64,000 nt of DNA from Babylonia areolata (GCF_041734735.1 NC_134878.1:37334883-37398882); one strand, 5' to 3'; positions 13,801 through 28,889 are shown, counted from the first letter of the stretch. A program made the numbers and translations. The notes: generated by a model not told the origin, from the letters alone.

Positions 13801-16800
13801 TTTGTCGCAGTGTGTGTGACATTCTACACTGACACAGTTGTTGGCTCTGGTCTGTTTTGTCGCAGTGTGTGTGACATTCTACACTGACACAGTTGTTGGC
13901 TCTGGTCTGTTTTGTCGCAGTGTGTGTGACATTCTACACTGACACAGTTGTTGGCTCTGGTCAGTTTTGTCGCAGTGTGTGTGACATTCTACACTGACAC
14001 AGTTGTTGGCTCTGGTCTGTTTTGTCGCAGTGTGTGTGACATTCTACACTGACACAGTTGTTGGCTCTGGTCAGTTTTGTCGCAGTGTGTGTGACATTCT
14101 ACACTGACACAGTTGTTGGCTCTGGTCTGTTTTGTCGCAGTGTGTGTGACATTCTACACTGACACAGTTGTTGGCTCTGGTCAGTTTTGTCGCAGTGTGT
14201 GTGACATTCTACACTGACACAGTTGTTGGCTCTGGTCAGTTTTGTCGCAGTGTGTGTGACATTCTACACTGACACAGTTGTTGGCTCTGGTCAGTTTTGT
14301 CGCAGTGTGTGTGACATTCTACACTGACACAGTTGTTGGCTCTGGTCAGTTTTGTCGCAGTGTGTGTGACATTCTACACTGACACAGTTGTTGGCTCTGG
14401 TCTGTTTTGTCGCAGTGTGTGTGACATTCTACACTGACACAGTTGTTGGCTCTGGTCTGTTTTGTCGCAGTGTGTGTGACATTCTACACTGACACAGTTG
14501 TTGGCTCTGGTCAGTTTTGTCGCAGTGTGTGTGACATTCTACACTGACACAGTTGTTGGCTCTGGTCAGTTTTGTCGCAGTGTGTGTGACATTCTACACT
14601 GACACAGTTGTTGGCTCTGGTCAGTTTTGTCGCAGTGTGTGTGACATTCTACACTGACACAGTTGTTGGCTCTGGTCAGTTTTGTCGCAGTGTGTGTGAC
14701 ATTCTACACTGACACAGTTGTTGGCTCTGGTCTGTTTTGTCGCAGTGTGTGTGACATTCTACACTGACACAGTTGTTGGCTCTGGTCAGTTTTGTCGCAG
14801 TGTGTGTGACATTCTACACTGACACAGTTGTTGGCTCTGGTCAGTTTTGTCGCAGTGTGTGTGACATTCTACACTGACACAGTTGTTGGCTCTGGTCAGT
14901 TTTGTCGCAGTGTGTGTGACATTCTACACTGACACAGTTGTTGGCTCTGGTCTGTTTTGTCGCAGTGTGTGTGACATTCTACACTGACACAGTTGTTGGC
15001 TCTGGTCAGTTTTGTCGCAGTGTGTGTGACATTCTACACTGACACAGTTGTTGGCTCTGGTCAGTTTTGTCGCAGTGTGTGTGACATTCTACACTGACAC
15101 AGTTGTTGGCTCTGGTCTGTTTTGTCGCAGTGTGTGTGACATTCTACACTGACACAGTTGTTGGCTCTGGTCTGTTTTGTCGCAGTGTGTGTGACATTCT
15201 ACACTGACACAGTTGTTGGCTCTGGTCAGTTTTGTCGCAGTGTGTGTGACATTCTACACTGACACAGTTGTTGGCTCTGGTCAGTTTTGTCGCAGTGTGT
15301 GTGACATTCTACACTGACACAGTTGTTGGCTCTGGTCTGTTTTGTCGCAGTGTGTGTGACATTCTACACTGACACAGTTGTTGGCTCTGGTCAGTTTTGT
15401 CGCAGTGTGTGTGACATTCTACACTGACACAGTTGTTGGCTCTGGTCAGTTTTGTCGCAGTGTGTGTGACATTCTACACTGACACAGTTGTTGGCTCTGG
15501 TCAGTTTTGTCGCAGTGTGTGTGACATTCTACACTGACACAGTTGTTGGCTCTGGTCTGTTTTGTCGCAGTGTGTGTGACATTCTACACTGACACAGTTG
15601 TTGGCTCTGGTCAGTTTTGTCGCAGTGTGTGTGACATTCTACACTGACACAGTTGTTGGCTCTGGTCTGTTTTGTCGCAGTGTGTGTGACATTCTACACT
15701 GACACAGTTGTTGGCTCTGGTCAGTTTTGTCGCAGTGTGTGTGACATTCTACACTGACACAGTTGTTGGCTCTGGTCTGTTTTGTCGCAGTGTGTGTGAC
15801 ATTCTACACTGACACAGTTGTTGGCTCTGGTCAGTTTTGTCGCAGTGTGTGTGACATTCTACACTGACACAGTTGTTGGCTCTGGTCTGTTTTGTCGCAG
15901 TGTGTGTGACATTCTACACTGACACAGTTGTTGGCTCTGGTCTGTTTTGTCGCAGTGTGTGTGACATTCTACACTGACACAGTTGTTGGCTCTGGTCAGT
16001 TTTGTCGCAGTGTGTGTGACATTCTACACTGACACAGTTGTTGGCTCTGGTCTGTTTTGTCGCAGTGTGTGTGACATTCTACACTGACACAGTTGTTGGC
16101 TCTGGTCTGTTTTGTCGCAGTGTGTGTGACATTCTACACTGACACAGTTGTTGGCTCTGGTCAGTTTTGTCGCAGTGTGTGTGACATTCTACACTGACAC
16201 AGTTGTTGGCTCTGGTCAGTTTTGTCGCAGTGTGTGTGACATTCTACACTGACACAGTTGTTGGCTCTGGTCAGTTTTGTCGCAGTGTGTGTGACATTCT
16301 ACACTGACACAGTTGTTGGCTCTGGTCTGTTTTGTCGCAGTGTGTGTGACATTCTACACTGACACAGTTGTTGGCTCTGGTCTGTTTTGTCGCAGTGTGT
16401 GTGACATTCTACACTGACACAGTTGTTGGCTCTGGTCTGTTTTGTCGCAGTGTGTGTGACATTCTACACTGACACAGTTGTTGGCTCTGGTCTGTTTTGT
16501 CGCAGTGTGTGTGACATTCTACACTGACACAGTTGTTGGCTCTGGTCTGTTTTGTCGCAGTGTGTGTGACATTCTACACTGACACAGTTGTTGGCTCTGG
16601 TCAGTTTTGTCGCAGTGTGTGTGACATTCTACACTGACACAGTTGTTGGCTCTGGTCAGTTTTGTCGCAGTGTGTGTGACATTCTACACTGACACAGTTG
16701 TTGGCTCTGGTCTGTTTTGTCGCAGTGTGTGTGACATTCTACACTGACACAGTTGTTGGCTCTGGTCAGTTTTGTCGCAGTGTGTGTGACATTCTACACT

Positions 16801-17260
16801 GACACAGTTGTTGGCTCTGGTCTGTTTTGTCGCAGTGTGTGTGACATTCTACACTGACACAGTTGTTGGCTCTGGTCAGTTTTGTCGCAGTGTGTGTGAC
16901 ATTCTACACTGACACAGTTGTTGGCTCTGGTCAGTTTTGTCGCAGTGTGTGTGACATTCTACACTGACACAGTTGTTGGCTCTGGTCAGTTTTGTCGCAG
17001 TGTGTGTGACATTCTACACTGACACAGTTGTTGGCTCTGGTCTGTTTTGTCGCAGTGTGTGTGACATTCTACACTGACACAGTTGTTGGCTCTGGTCTGT
17101 TTTGTCGCAGTGTGTGTGACATTCTACACTGACACAGTTGTTGGCTCTGGTCTGTTTTGTCGCAGTGTGTGTGACATTCTACACTGACACAGTTGTTGGC
17201 TCTGGTCTGTTTTGTCGCAGTGTGTGTGACATTCTACACTGACACAGTTGTTGGCTCTGG
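4885..17260. repeat. Homogeneous 55-bp satellite arm (left), about 225 copies
   Basis: A 55-bp monomer repeats in strict register (for example at 4885, 4940, 4995, 5050). By eye, all copies are identical except for one base: GGTCAGTTTT or GGTCTGTTTT. The two types are mixed singly and in short runs with no obvious short period. Each monomer contains a 6-bp inverted repeat, CAGTGT and ACACTG, around a 12-base loop (4898-4921 in the first copy). There is no gene here. Because 55 is not a multiple of 3, successive copies shift frame. Such uniformity implies recent homogenisation, or a consensus flattened by assembly or polishing. Confidence 0.95.
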
Positions 17261-20200
17261 TCCTGTTTTGTCGCAGTGTGTGTGACATTCTACACTGACA
17301 CAGTTGTTGGCTCGTGTCTGTTTTGTCGCAGTGTGTGTGACATTCTACACTGACACAGTTGTTGGTTCTGGTCTGTTTTGTCCCAGTGTGTGTGACATTC
17401 TACACTGACACAGTTGTTGGCTCTGGTCTGTTTTGTCGCAGTGTGTGTAACATTCTACACTGACACAGTTGTTGGCTCTGGTCTGTTTTGTCGCAGTGTG
17501 TGTGACATTCTACACTGACACAGTTGTTGGCTCTGGTCTGTTTTGTCGCAGTGTGTGTGACATTCTACACTGACACAGTTGATGGCTCTGGTCTTTTTTG
17601 TCGCAGTGTGTGTGACATTCTACACTGATACATTTGTTGGCTCTGGTCTGTTTTGTCGCAGTGTGTGTGACATTCTACACTGACACAGTTGTTGGCTCGT
17701 GTCTGTTTTGTCGCAGTGTGTGTGACATTCTACACTGACACAGTTGTTGGTTCTGGTCTGTTTTGTCCCAGTGTGTGTGACATTCTACACTGACACAGTT
17801 GTTGGCTCTGGTCTGTTTTGTCGCAGTGTGTGTGACATTCTACACTGACACAGTTGTTGGCTCTGGTCTGTTTTGTCGCAGTGTGTGTGACATTCTACAC
17901 TGACACATTTGTTGGCTCTGGTCAGTTTTGTTGCAGTGAGTGTGACCTTCTACACTGACACAGTTGTTGGCTCTGATCAATTTTGTCGCAGTGTGTGTGA
18001 CATTCTACACTGACACAGTTGTTGGCTCTGGTAAGTTTTGTCGCAGTGTGTGTGACATTCTACACTGACACAGTTGTTGGCTCTGGTCTGTTTTGTCTCA
18101 GTGTGTGTGACATTCTACACTGACACAGTTCTTTGCTTTGGTAAATTTTGTCGCAGTGTGTGTGACATTCTACACTGACACAGTTGTTGGCTCTGGTAAG
18201 TTTTGTTTCAGAGTGTGTGACATTCTTCACTGACACAGTTGTTGGCTCTGGTCTGTTTTGTCGCAGTGTGTGTGACATTCTACACTGACACAGTTGTTGG
18301 CTCTGGTCAGTTTTGTCGCAGTGTGTGTGACATTCTACACTGACACAGTTGTTGGCTCTGGTCTGTTTTGTCGCAGTGTGTGTGACATTCTATACTGACA
18401 CAGTTGATGGCTCTTGTCAGTTTTGTCGCAGTGTGTGTGACATTCTACACTGACACAGTTGTTGGCTCTGGTCTGTTTTGTCGCAGTGTGTGTCACATTC
18501 TACACTGACACAGTTGTTGGCTCTGGTCTGTTTTGTCGCAGTGTGTGTGACATTCTACACTGACACAGTTGTTGGCTCTGGTCTGTTTTGTCGCAGTGTG
18601 TGTGACATTCTACACTGACACAGTTGTTGGCTCTGGTCTTTTTTGTCGCAGTGTGTGTGACATTCTACACTGATACATTTGTTGGCTCTGGTCTGTTTTG
18701 TCGCAGTGTGTGTGACATTCTACACTGACACAGTTGTTGGCTCGTGTCTGTTTTGTCGCAGTGTGTGTGACATTCTACACTGACACAGTTGTTGGTTCTG
18801 GTCTGTTTTGTCCCAGTGTGTGTGACATTCTACACTGACACAGTTGTTGGCTCTGGTCTGTTTTGTCGCAGTGTGTGTGACATTCTACACTGACACAGTT
18901 GTTGGCTCTGGTCTGTTTTGTCGCAGTGTGTGTGACATTCTACACTGACACAGTTGTTGGCTCTGGTCTATTTTGTCGCAGTGTGTGTCACATTCTACAC
19001 TGACACAGTTGTTGGCTCTGGTCAGTTTTGTGGCAGTGTGTGTGACATTCTACACTGACACAGTTGTTGGCTCTGGTCAGTTTTGTCGCAGTGTGTGTGA
19101 CATTCTCCACTGACACAGTTGTTGGCTCTGGTCAGTTTTGTCGCAGTGTGTGTGACATTCTACACTGACACAGTTGTTGGCTCTGGTCAGTTTTGTCGCA
19201 GTGTGTGTGACATTCTACACTGACACAGTTGTTGGCTCTGGTCTGTTTTGTCGCAGTGTGTGTGACATTCTACACTGACACAGTTGTTGGCTCTGCTCAG
19301 TTTTGTCGCAGTGTGTGTGACATTCTACACTGACACAGTTCTTTGCTTTGGTAAATTTTGTCGCAGTGTGTGTGACATTCTACACTGACAATTGTTGGCT
19401 CTGGTCAGTTTTGTCGCAGTGTGTGTGACATTCTCCACTGACACAGTTGTTGGCTCTGGTCAGTTTTGTCGCAGTGTGTGTGACATTCTACACTGACACA
19501 GTTGTTGGCTCAGATCAGTTTTGTCGCAGTGTGTGTGACAATCTACACTGAAACATTTGTTGGCTCTGGTCTGTTTTGTCGCAGTGTGTGTGACATTCTA
19601 CACTGACACAGTTGTTGGCTCTGGTCTGTTTTGTCGCAGTGTGTGTGACATTCTATACTGACACAGTTGATGGCTCTTGTCAGTTTTGTCGCAGTGTGTG
19701 TGACATTCTACACTGACACAGTTGTTGGCTCTGGTCTGTTTTGTCGCAGTGTGTGTAACATTCTACACTGACACAGTTGTTGGCTCTGGTCTGTTTTGTC
19801 GCAGTGTGTGTGACATTCTACACTGACACAGTTGTTGGCTCTGGTCTGTTTTGTCGCAGTGTGTGTGACATTCTACACTGACACAGTTGATGGCTCTGGT
19901 CTTTTTTGTCGCAGTGTGTGTGACATTCTACACTGATACATTTGTTGGCTCTGGTCTGTTTTGTCGCAGTGTGTGTGACATTCTACACTGACACAGTTGT
20001 TGGCTCGTGTCTGTTTTGTCGCAGTGTGTGTGACATTCTACACTGACACAGTTGTTGGTTCTGGTCTGTTTTGTCCCAGTGTGTGTGACATTCTACACTG
20101 ACACAGTTGTTGGCTCTGGTCTGTTTTGTCGCAGTGTGTGTGACATTCTACACTGACACAGTTGTTGGCTCTGGTCTGTTTTGTCGCAGTGTGTGTGACA

Positions 20201-22679
20201 TTCTACACTGACACAGTTGTTGGCTCTGGTCAGTTTTGTTGCAGTGTGTGTGACATTCTACACTGACACAGTTGTTGGCTCTGGTCAGTTTTGTCGCAGT
20301 GTGTGTGACATTCTCCACTGACACAGTTGTTGGCTCTGGTCAGTTTTGTCGCAGTGTGTGTGACATTCTACACTGACACAGTTGTTGGCTCTGGTCAGTT
20401 TTGTCGCAGTGTGTGTGACATTCTACACTGACACAGTTGTTGGCTCTGGTCTGTTTTGTCGCAGTGTGTGTGACATTCTACACTGACACAGTTGTTGGCT
20501 CTGGTCAGTTTTGTCGCAGTGTGTGTGACATTCTACACTGACACAGTTCTTTGCTTTGGTAAATTTTGTCGCAGTGTGTGTGACATTCTACACTGACAAT
20601 TGTTGGCTCTGGTCAGTTTTGTCGCAGTGTGTGTGACATTCTCCACTGACACAGTTGTTGGCTCTGGTCAGTTTTGTCGCAGTGTGTGTGACATTCTACA
20701 CTGACACAGTTGTTGGCTCAGATCAGTTTTGTCGCAGTGTGTGTGACAATCTACACTGAAACATTTGTTGGCTCTGGTCTGTTTTGTCGCAGTGTGTGTG
20801 ACATTCTACACTGACACAGTTGTAGGCTCTGGTCAGTTTTGTCGCAGTGTGTGTGACATTCTACACTGACACAGTTGTTGGCGCTGGTCAGTTTTATCGC
20901 AGTGTGTGTGACATTCTACACTGACACAGTTGTTGGCTCTGGTCAGTTTTGTCGCAGTGTGTGTGACATTCTCCACTCACACAGTTGTTGGCTGTGGTCA
21001 GTTTTGTCGCAGTGTGTGTGACATTCTACACTGACACAGTTGTTGGCTCAGATCAGTTTTGTCGCAGTGTGTGTGACATTCTACACTAACACAGTTGTTG
21101 GCTCTGGTCAGTTTTGTCACAGTGTGTGTGACAATCCACACTGAAACAGTTGTTGGCTCTGGTCTGTTTTGTCGCAGTGTGTGTGACATTCTACACTGAC
21201 ACAGTTGTTGGCTCTGGTCAGTTTTGTCGCAGTGTGTGTGACATTCCACACTGACACAGTTGTTGGCTCTGGTCAGTTTTCTCGCAGTGTGTGTGACATT
21301 CTACACTGACACAGATGTTGGCTCTGGTCTGTTTTGTCGCAGTGTGTGTGACATTCTACACTGACACAGTTGTTGTATCTGGTCAGTTTTGTCGCAGTGT
21401 GTGTGACATTCTCCACTGACACAGTTGTTGGCTCTGGTCAGTTTTGTCGCAGTGTGTGTGACATTCTACACTGACACAGTTGTTGGCTCTGGTCAGTTTT
21501 GTCGCAGTGTGTGTGACATTCTACACTGACACAGTTGTTGGCTCTGGTCTGTTTTGTCGCAGTGTGTGTGACATTCTACACTGACACAGTTGTTGGCTCT
21601 GGTCAGTTTTGTCGCAGTGTGTGTGACATTCTACACTGACACAGTTCTTTGCTTTGGTAAATTTTGTCGCAGTGTGTGTGACATTCTACACTGACAATTG
21701 TTGGCTCTGGTCAGTTTTGTCGCAGTGTGTGTGACATTCTCCACTGACACAGTTGTTGGCTCTGGTCAGTTTTGTCGCAGTGTGTGTGACATTCTACACT
21801 GACACAGTTGTTGGCGCTGGTCAGTTTTATCGCAGTGTGTGTGACATTCTACACTGACACAGTTGTTGGCTCTGGTCAGTTTTGTCGCAGTGTGTGTGAC
21901 ATTCTCCACTCACACAGTTGTTGGCTGTGGTCAGTTTTGTCGCAGTGTGTGTGACATTCTACACTGACACAGTTGTTGGCTCAGATCAGTTTTGTCGCAG
22001 TGTGTGTGACATTCTACACTGACACAGTTGTTGGCTCAGGTCAGTTTTGTCGCAGTGTGTGTGACAATCCACACTGAAACAGTTGTTGGCTCTGGTCTGT
22101 TTTGTCGCAGTGTGTGTGACATTCTACACTGACACAGTTGTTGGCTCTGGTCAGTTTTGTCGCAGTGTGTGTGACATTCCACACTGACACAGTTGTTGGC
22201 TCTGGTCAGTTTTGTCGCAGTGTGTGTGACATTCTACACTGACACAGATGTTGGCTCTGGTCTGTTTTGTCGCAGTGTGTGTGACATTCTACACTGACAC
22301 AGTTGTTGTATCTGGTCAGTTTTGTCGCAGTGTGTGTGACATTCTCCACTGACACAGTTGTTGGCTCTGGTCAGTTTTGTCACAGTGTGTGTGACATTCT
22401 ACACTGACACAATTGATGGCTCTGGTCACTTTTGTCGCAGTGTGTGTGACATTCTACACTGACACAGTTGTTGGCTCTGGTCTGTTTGGTCGCAGTGTGT
22501 GTGACATTCTACACTGACACAGTTGTTGGCTCTGGTCTGTTTTGTCGCAGTGTGTGTGACATTCTACACTGACACAGTTGTTGGCTGTGGTCAGTTTTGT
22601 CGCAGTGTGTGTGACATTCTACACTGACACAGTTGTTGGCTCAGATCAGTTTTGTCGCAGTGTGTGTGACATTCTACAC

Positions 22680-24290
22680 TGACACAGTTGTTGGCTCTGG
22701 TCTGTTTTGTCGCAGTGTGTGTGACATTCTACACTGACACAGTTGTTGGCTCTGGTCTGTTTTGTCGCAGTGTGTGTGACATTCTACACTGACACAGTTG
22801 TTGGCCCTGGTCTGTTTTGCCGCAGTGTGTGTGACATTCTACACTGACACAGTTGTTGGCTCTGGTCAGTTTTGTCGCTGTGTGTGTGACATTCTACACT
22901 GACACAGTAGTTGGCTCTGGTCTGTTTCGTCGCATTGTGTGTGACATTCTACACTGACACAGTTGTTGGCTCTGGTCAGTTTTGTCGCAGTGTGTTTGAC
23001 ATTCTACACTGACACTGTTGTTGGCTCAGGTCAGTTTTGTCGCAGTGTGTGTGACAATCCACACTGAAACAGTTGTTGGCTCTGGTCTGTTTTGTCGCAG
23101 TGTGTGTGACATTCTACACTGACACAGTTGTTGGCTGTGGTCAGTTTTGTCGCAGTGTGTGTGACATTCTACACTGATACAGTTGATGGCTCTGGTCAGT
23201 TTTGTCGCAGTGTGTGTGACATACAACACTGACACAGTTGTTGGCTCTGGTCTGTTTTGTCGCAGTGTGTGTGACATTCTACACTGACACAGTTGTTGGC
23301 TCTGGTCTGTTTTGTCGCAGTGTGTGTGACATTCTACACTGACACAGTTGTTGGCTGTGGTCAGTTTTGTCGCAGTGTGTGTGACATTCTACACTGACAC
23401 AGTTGTTGGCTCAGATCAGTTTTGTCGCAGTGTGTGTGACATTCTACACTGACAGAGTTGTTGGCTCTGGTCAGTTTTATCGCAGTGTGTGTGACATTCT
23501 ACACTGACACAGTTGTTGCCTCTGGTGTGTTTTGTCGCAGTGTGTGTGACATTCTACACTGACACTGTTGTTGTCTCTGGTCAATTTTGTCGCAGTGTGT
23601 GTGACATTCTACACTGACACAGATGTTGGCTCTGGTCAGTTTTCTCGCAGTGTGTGTGACATTCTACATTGACACAGTTCATGGCTCTGATCAGTTTTGT
23701 CGCAGTGTGTGTGACATTCTACACTGACACAGTTGTTAGCTCTGGTCTGTTTTGTCGCAGTGTGTGTGACATTCTACACTGACACAGTTGTTGGCTCTGG
23801 TCTGTTTTGTCGCAGTGTGTGTGACATTCTACACTGACACAGTTGTTGGCTGTGGTCAGTTTTGTCGCAGTGTGTGTGACATTCTACACTGACACAGTTG
23901 TTGGCTCAGATCAGTTTTGTCGCAGTGTGTGTGACATTCTACACTGACACAGTTGTTGGCTCTGGTCAGTTTTGTCGCAGTGTGTTTGACATTCTACACT
24001 GACACTGTTGTTGGCTCAGGTCAGTTTTGTCGCAGTGTGTGTGATAATCCACACTGAAACAGTTGTTGGCTCTGGTCTGTTTTGTCGCAGTGTGTGTGAC
24101 ATTCTACACTGACACAGTTGTTGGCTGTGGTCAGTTTTGTCGCAGTGTGTGTGACATTCTACACTGACACAGTTGATGGCTCTGGTCAGTTTTGTCGCAG
24201 TGTGTGTGACATACTACACTGACACAGTTGTTGGCTCTGGTCTGTTTTGTCGCAGTGTGTGTGACATTCTACACTGACACAGTTGTTGGC
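22680..24290. repeat. About 1.6-kb duplicated satellite block, copy A
   Basis: An ordered run of variant monomers here matches the run at about 29666-31275. The shared series includes GGCCCTGG, a CGCTGTG variant, TTTCGTCGCATTG, TGTGTTTGAC, GGCTCAGGTCAG, GACAATCCACACTGAAAC, TTGCCTCTGGTGTG and GTTAGCTCTGG. The offset is about 6986 bp. A 990-bp (18-monomer) spacing between TGTGTTTGAC monomers (22991 and 23981) occurs inside it. Confidence 0.75.
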
Positions 24291-26079
24291 TCTGATCAAT
24301 TTTGTCGCAGTGTGTGTGACATTCTACACTGACACAGTTGTTGGCTCTGGTAAGTTTTGTCGCAGTGTGTGTGACATTCTACACTGACACAGTTGTTGGC
24401 TCTGGTCTGTTTTGTCTCAGTGTGTGTGACATTCTACACTGACACAGTTGATGGCTCTTGTCAGTTTTGTCGCAGTGTGTGTGACATTCTACACTGACAC
24501 AGTTGTTGGCTCTGGTCTGTTTTGTCGCAGTGTGTGTGACATTCTACACTGACACAGTTGTTGGCTCTGGTCTGTTTTGTCGCAGTGTGTGTGACATTCT
24601 TCACTGACAAAGTTGTTGGCTCTGGTCTGTTTTGTCGCAGTGTGTGTGACATTCTCCACTGACACAGTTGTTGGCTCTGGTCAGTTTTGTCGCTGTGTGT
24701 GTGACATTCTACACTGACACAGTTGTTGGCTCTGGTCAGTTTTGTCGCAGTGTGTGTGACATTCTACACTGACACAGTTGTTGGCTCTGGTCTGTTTTGT
24801 CGCAGTGTGTGTGACATTCTACACTGACACAGTTGTTGGCTCTGGTCAGTTTTGTCGCAGTGTGTGTGACATTCTACACTGACACAGTTCTTTGCTTTGG
24901 TAAATTTTGTCGCAGTGTGTGTGACATTCTACACTGACACAGTTGTTGGCTCTGGTCAGTTTTGTTTCAGAGTGTGTGACATTCTTCACTGACACAGTTG
25001 TTGGCTCTGGTCTGTTTTGTCGCAGTGTGTGTGACATTCTACACGGACACAGTTGTTGGCTCTGGTCAGTTTTGTCGCAGTGTGTGTGACATTCTACACT
25101 GACACAGTTGTTGCCTCTGGTCTGTTTTGTCGCAGTGTGTGTGACATTCTACACTGACACAGTTGTTGGCTCTGGTCAGTTTTGTCGCAGTGTGTGTGAC
25201 ATTCTACACTGACACAGTTGTTGGCTCTGGTCTGTTTTGTCGCAGTGTGTGTGACATTCTATACTGACACAGTTGATGGCTCTTGTCAGTTTTGTCACAG
25301 TGTGTGTGACATTCTACACTGACACAGTTGTTGGCTCTGGTCTGTTTTGTCGCAGTGTGTGTGACATTCTACACTGACACAGTTGTTGGATCTGGTCTGT
25401 TTTGTCGCAGTGTGTGTGACATTCTACACTGACACAGTTGTTGGCTCTGGTCTGTTTTGTCGCAGTGTGTGTGACATTCTACACTGACACAGTTGTTGGC
25501 TCTGGTCAGTTTTGTCGCAGTATGTGTGACATTCTACACTGACACAGTTGTTGGCTCTGGTCAGTTTTGTCGCAGTGTGTGTGACATTCTACACTGACAC
25601 AGTTGTTGGCTCTGGTCTGTTTTGTCGCAGTGTGTGTGACATTCTACACTGACACAGTTGTTGGCTCTGGTCAGTTTTGTCGCAGTGTGTGTGACATTCT
25701 ACACTGACACAGTTCTTTGCTTTGGTAAATTTTGTCGCAGTGTGTGTGACATTCTACACTGACAGTTCTTGGCTCTGGTAAGTTTTGTCGCAGTGTGTCT
25801 GACATTCTACACTGACACAGCTGTTGGCTCTGGTCAGTTTTGTCGCAGTGTGTGTGACATTCTACACTGACACAGTTGTTGGCTCTGGTCAGTTTTGTCG
25901 CAGTGTGTGTGACATTCTTCACTGACACAGTTGTTGGCTCTGGTCTGTTTTCTCGTAGTGTGTGTGACATTCTACACTGACACAGTTGTTGGCTCCGGTC
26001 AGTTTTGTCGCAGTGTGTGTGACATTCTACATTGACACAGTTGTTGCCTCTGGTGTGTTTTGTCGCTGTGTGTGTGACA

Positions 26080-27080
26080 TTCTACACTGACACAGTTGTT
26101 GGCTCTGGTCTGTTTTGTCGCAGTGTGTGTGACATTCTACACTGACACAGTTGTTGGCTCTGGTCTGTTTCGTCGGAGTGTGTGTGACATTCTACACTGA
26201 CACAGTTGTTGGCTCTGGTCAGTTTTGTCGCAGAGTGTGTGACATTCTTCACTGACACAGTTGTTGGCTCTGGTCTGTTTTGTCGCAGTGTGTGTGACAT
26301 TCTACACTGACACAGTTGTTGGCTCTGGTAGGTTTTGTCGCAGTGTGTGTGACATTCTACACTGACACAGTTGTTGCCTATGGTCTGTTTTGTCGCAGTG
26401 TGTGTGACAATCTACACTGACACTGTTGTTGTCTCTGGTCAGTTTTGTCGCAGTGTGTGTGACATTCTACACTGACACAGATGGTGGCTCTGGTCAGTTT
26501 TGTCGCAGTGTGTGTGACATTCTACAATGACACAGTTGTTGGCTCTGGTCAGTTTTGTCGCAGTGTGTGTGACATTCTACACTGACACAGTTGTTAGCTC
26601 TGGTCTGTTTTGTCGCAGTGTGTGTGACATTCTACACTGACACAGTTGTTGGCTGTGGTCAGTTTTGTCGCAGTGTGTGTGACATTCTACACTGACACAG
26701 TTGTTGGCTCTGGTCAGTTTTGTCGGAGTGTGCGTGACATTCCCCACTGACACAGTTGTTGGCTCTGGTCAGTTTTGCCGCAGTGTGTGTGACATTCTAC
26801 ACTGACACAATTGATGGCTCTGGTCAGTTTTGTCGCAGTGTGTGTGACATTCTACACTGACACAGTTGTTGGCTCTGGTCTGTTTTGTCGCAGTGTGTGT
26901 GACATTCTACACTGACACAGTTGTTGGCCCTGGTCTGTTTTGTCGCAGTGTGTGTGACATTCTACACTGACACAGTTGTTGGCTCTGGTCAGTTTTGTCG
27001 CTGTGTGTGTGACATTCTACACTGACACAGTTGTTGGCTCTGGTCTGTTTCGTCGCATTGTGTGTGACATTCTACACTGA
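26080..27080. repeat. About 1-kb duplicated satellite block, copy A
   Basis: A run of variants (TTTCGTCGGAGTG, CGCAGAGTG, TCTTCACT, GGCTCTGGTAGG, TTGCCTATGG, CAATCTACACTGACACTG, GTTAGCTCTGG, CATTCCCCACTG) recurs about 2.81 kb downstream at about 28890-29940. Copy A has one fewer standard monomer near its end. Confidence 0.7.
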
Positions 27081-28140
27081 CACAGTTGTTGGCTCTGGTC
27101 AGTTTTGTCGCAGTGTGTGTGACATTCTTCACTGACACAGTTGTTGGCTCTGGTCAGTTTTGTCGCAGTGTGTGTGACATTCTACACTCACACAGTTGTT
27201 GGCTCTGGTCTGTTTTGTCGCAGTGTGTGTGTGACATTCTACACTGACACAGTTTTTGGCTCTGGTCAGTTTTGTCGCAGTGTGTGTGACATTCTACACT
27301 GACACAGTTGATGGCTCTGGTCAGTTTTGTCGCAGTGTGTGTGACATTCTACACTGACACAGTTGTTGGCTCTGGTCTGTTTTGTCGCAGTGTGTGTGAC
27401 ATTCTACACTGACACAGTTGTTGGCTCTGGTCTGTTTTGTCGCAGTGTGTGTGACATTCTACACTGACACAGTTGTTGGCTGTGGTCAGTTTTGTCGCAG
27501 TGTATGTGACATTCTACACTGACACAGTTGTTGGCTCAGATCAGTTTTTGTCGCAGTGTGTGTGACATTCTACACTGACACAGTTGTTGGCTCTGGTCAG
27601 TTTTGTCGCAGTGTGTTTGACATTCTACACTGACACTGTTGTTGGCTCAGGTCAGGTTTGTCGCAGTGTGTGTGACAATCCACACTGAAACAGTTGTTTG
27701 CTCTGGTCTGTTTTGTCGCAGTGTGTGTGACATTCTACACTGACACAGTTGTTGGCTCTGGTCAGTTTTGTCGCAGTGTGTGTGACATACTACACTGACA
27801 CAGTTGTTGGCTCTGGTCTGTTTTGTCGCAGTGTGTGTGACATTCTACACTGACACAGTTGTTGGATCTGGTCAGTTTTGTCGCAGTGTGTGTGACATTC
27901 TACACTGACACAGTTGTTGGCTCTGGTCAGTTTTGTCGCAGTGTGTGTGACATTCTCCACTGACACAGTTGTTGGCTCTGGTCAGTTTTGTCACAGTGTG
28001 TGTGACATTCTACACTGACACAATTGATGGCTCTGGTCAGTTTTGTCGCAGTGTGTGTGACATTCTACACTGACACAGTTGTTGGCTCTGGTCTGTTTTG
28101 TCGCAGTGTGTGTGACATTCTACACTGACACAGTTGTTGG

Positions 28141-28145
28141 CTCTG
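28141..28145. other. Second unoccupied copy of the target-site context
   Basis: The same monomer order (CAATTGATGG..., two CTG-type monomers, GGCTGTGGTCAG, then the TTTTCTCGCAATG variant) occurs at about 28021-28375 with no insert. It is slightly more diverged (GGCTCTGGACTG, and one monomer fewer afterwards), so it is an older relative of the site. Confidence 0.65.
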
Positions 28146-28889
28146 GACTGTTTTGTCGCAGTGTGTGTGACATTCTACACTGACACAGTTGTTGGCTGTG
28201 GTCAGTTTTGTCGCAGTGTGTGTGACATTCTACACTGACACAGTTGTTGGCTCAGATCAGTTTTCTCGCAATGTGTGTGACAATCTACACTGAAACATTT
28301 GTTGGCTCTGGTCTGTTTTGTCGCAGTGTGTGTGACATTCTCCACTGACACAGTTGTTGGCTCTGGTTAGTTTTGTCGCAGTGTGTGTGACATTCTACAC
28401 TGACACAGTTGTTGGCTCTGGTCTGTTTTGTCGCAGTGTGTGTGACATTCTACACTGATACATTTGTTGGCTCTGGTCTGTTTTGTCGCAGTGTGTGTGA
28501 CATTCTACACTGACACAGTTGTTGGCTCGTGTCTGTTTTGTCGCAGTGTGTGTGACATTCTACACTGACACAGTTGTTGGTTCTGGTCTGTTTTGTCGCA
28601 GTGTGTGTGACATTCTACACTGACACAGTTGTTGGCTCTGGTCTGTTTTGTCGCAGTGTGTGTGACATTCTACACTGACACAGTTGATGGCTCTTGTCAG
28701 TTTTGTCGCAGTGTGTGTGACATTCTACACTGACACAGTTGTTGGCTCTGGTCAGTTTTGTCGCAGTGTGTGTGACATTCTACAGTAACACAGTTGATGG
28801 CTCTGATCAGTTTTGTCGCAGTGTGTGTGACATTCTACACTGACACAGTTGTTGGATCTGGTCTGTTTTGTCGCAGTGTGTGTAACGTT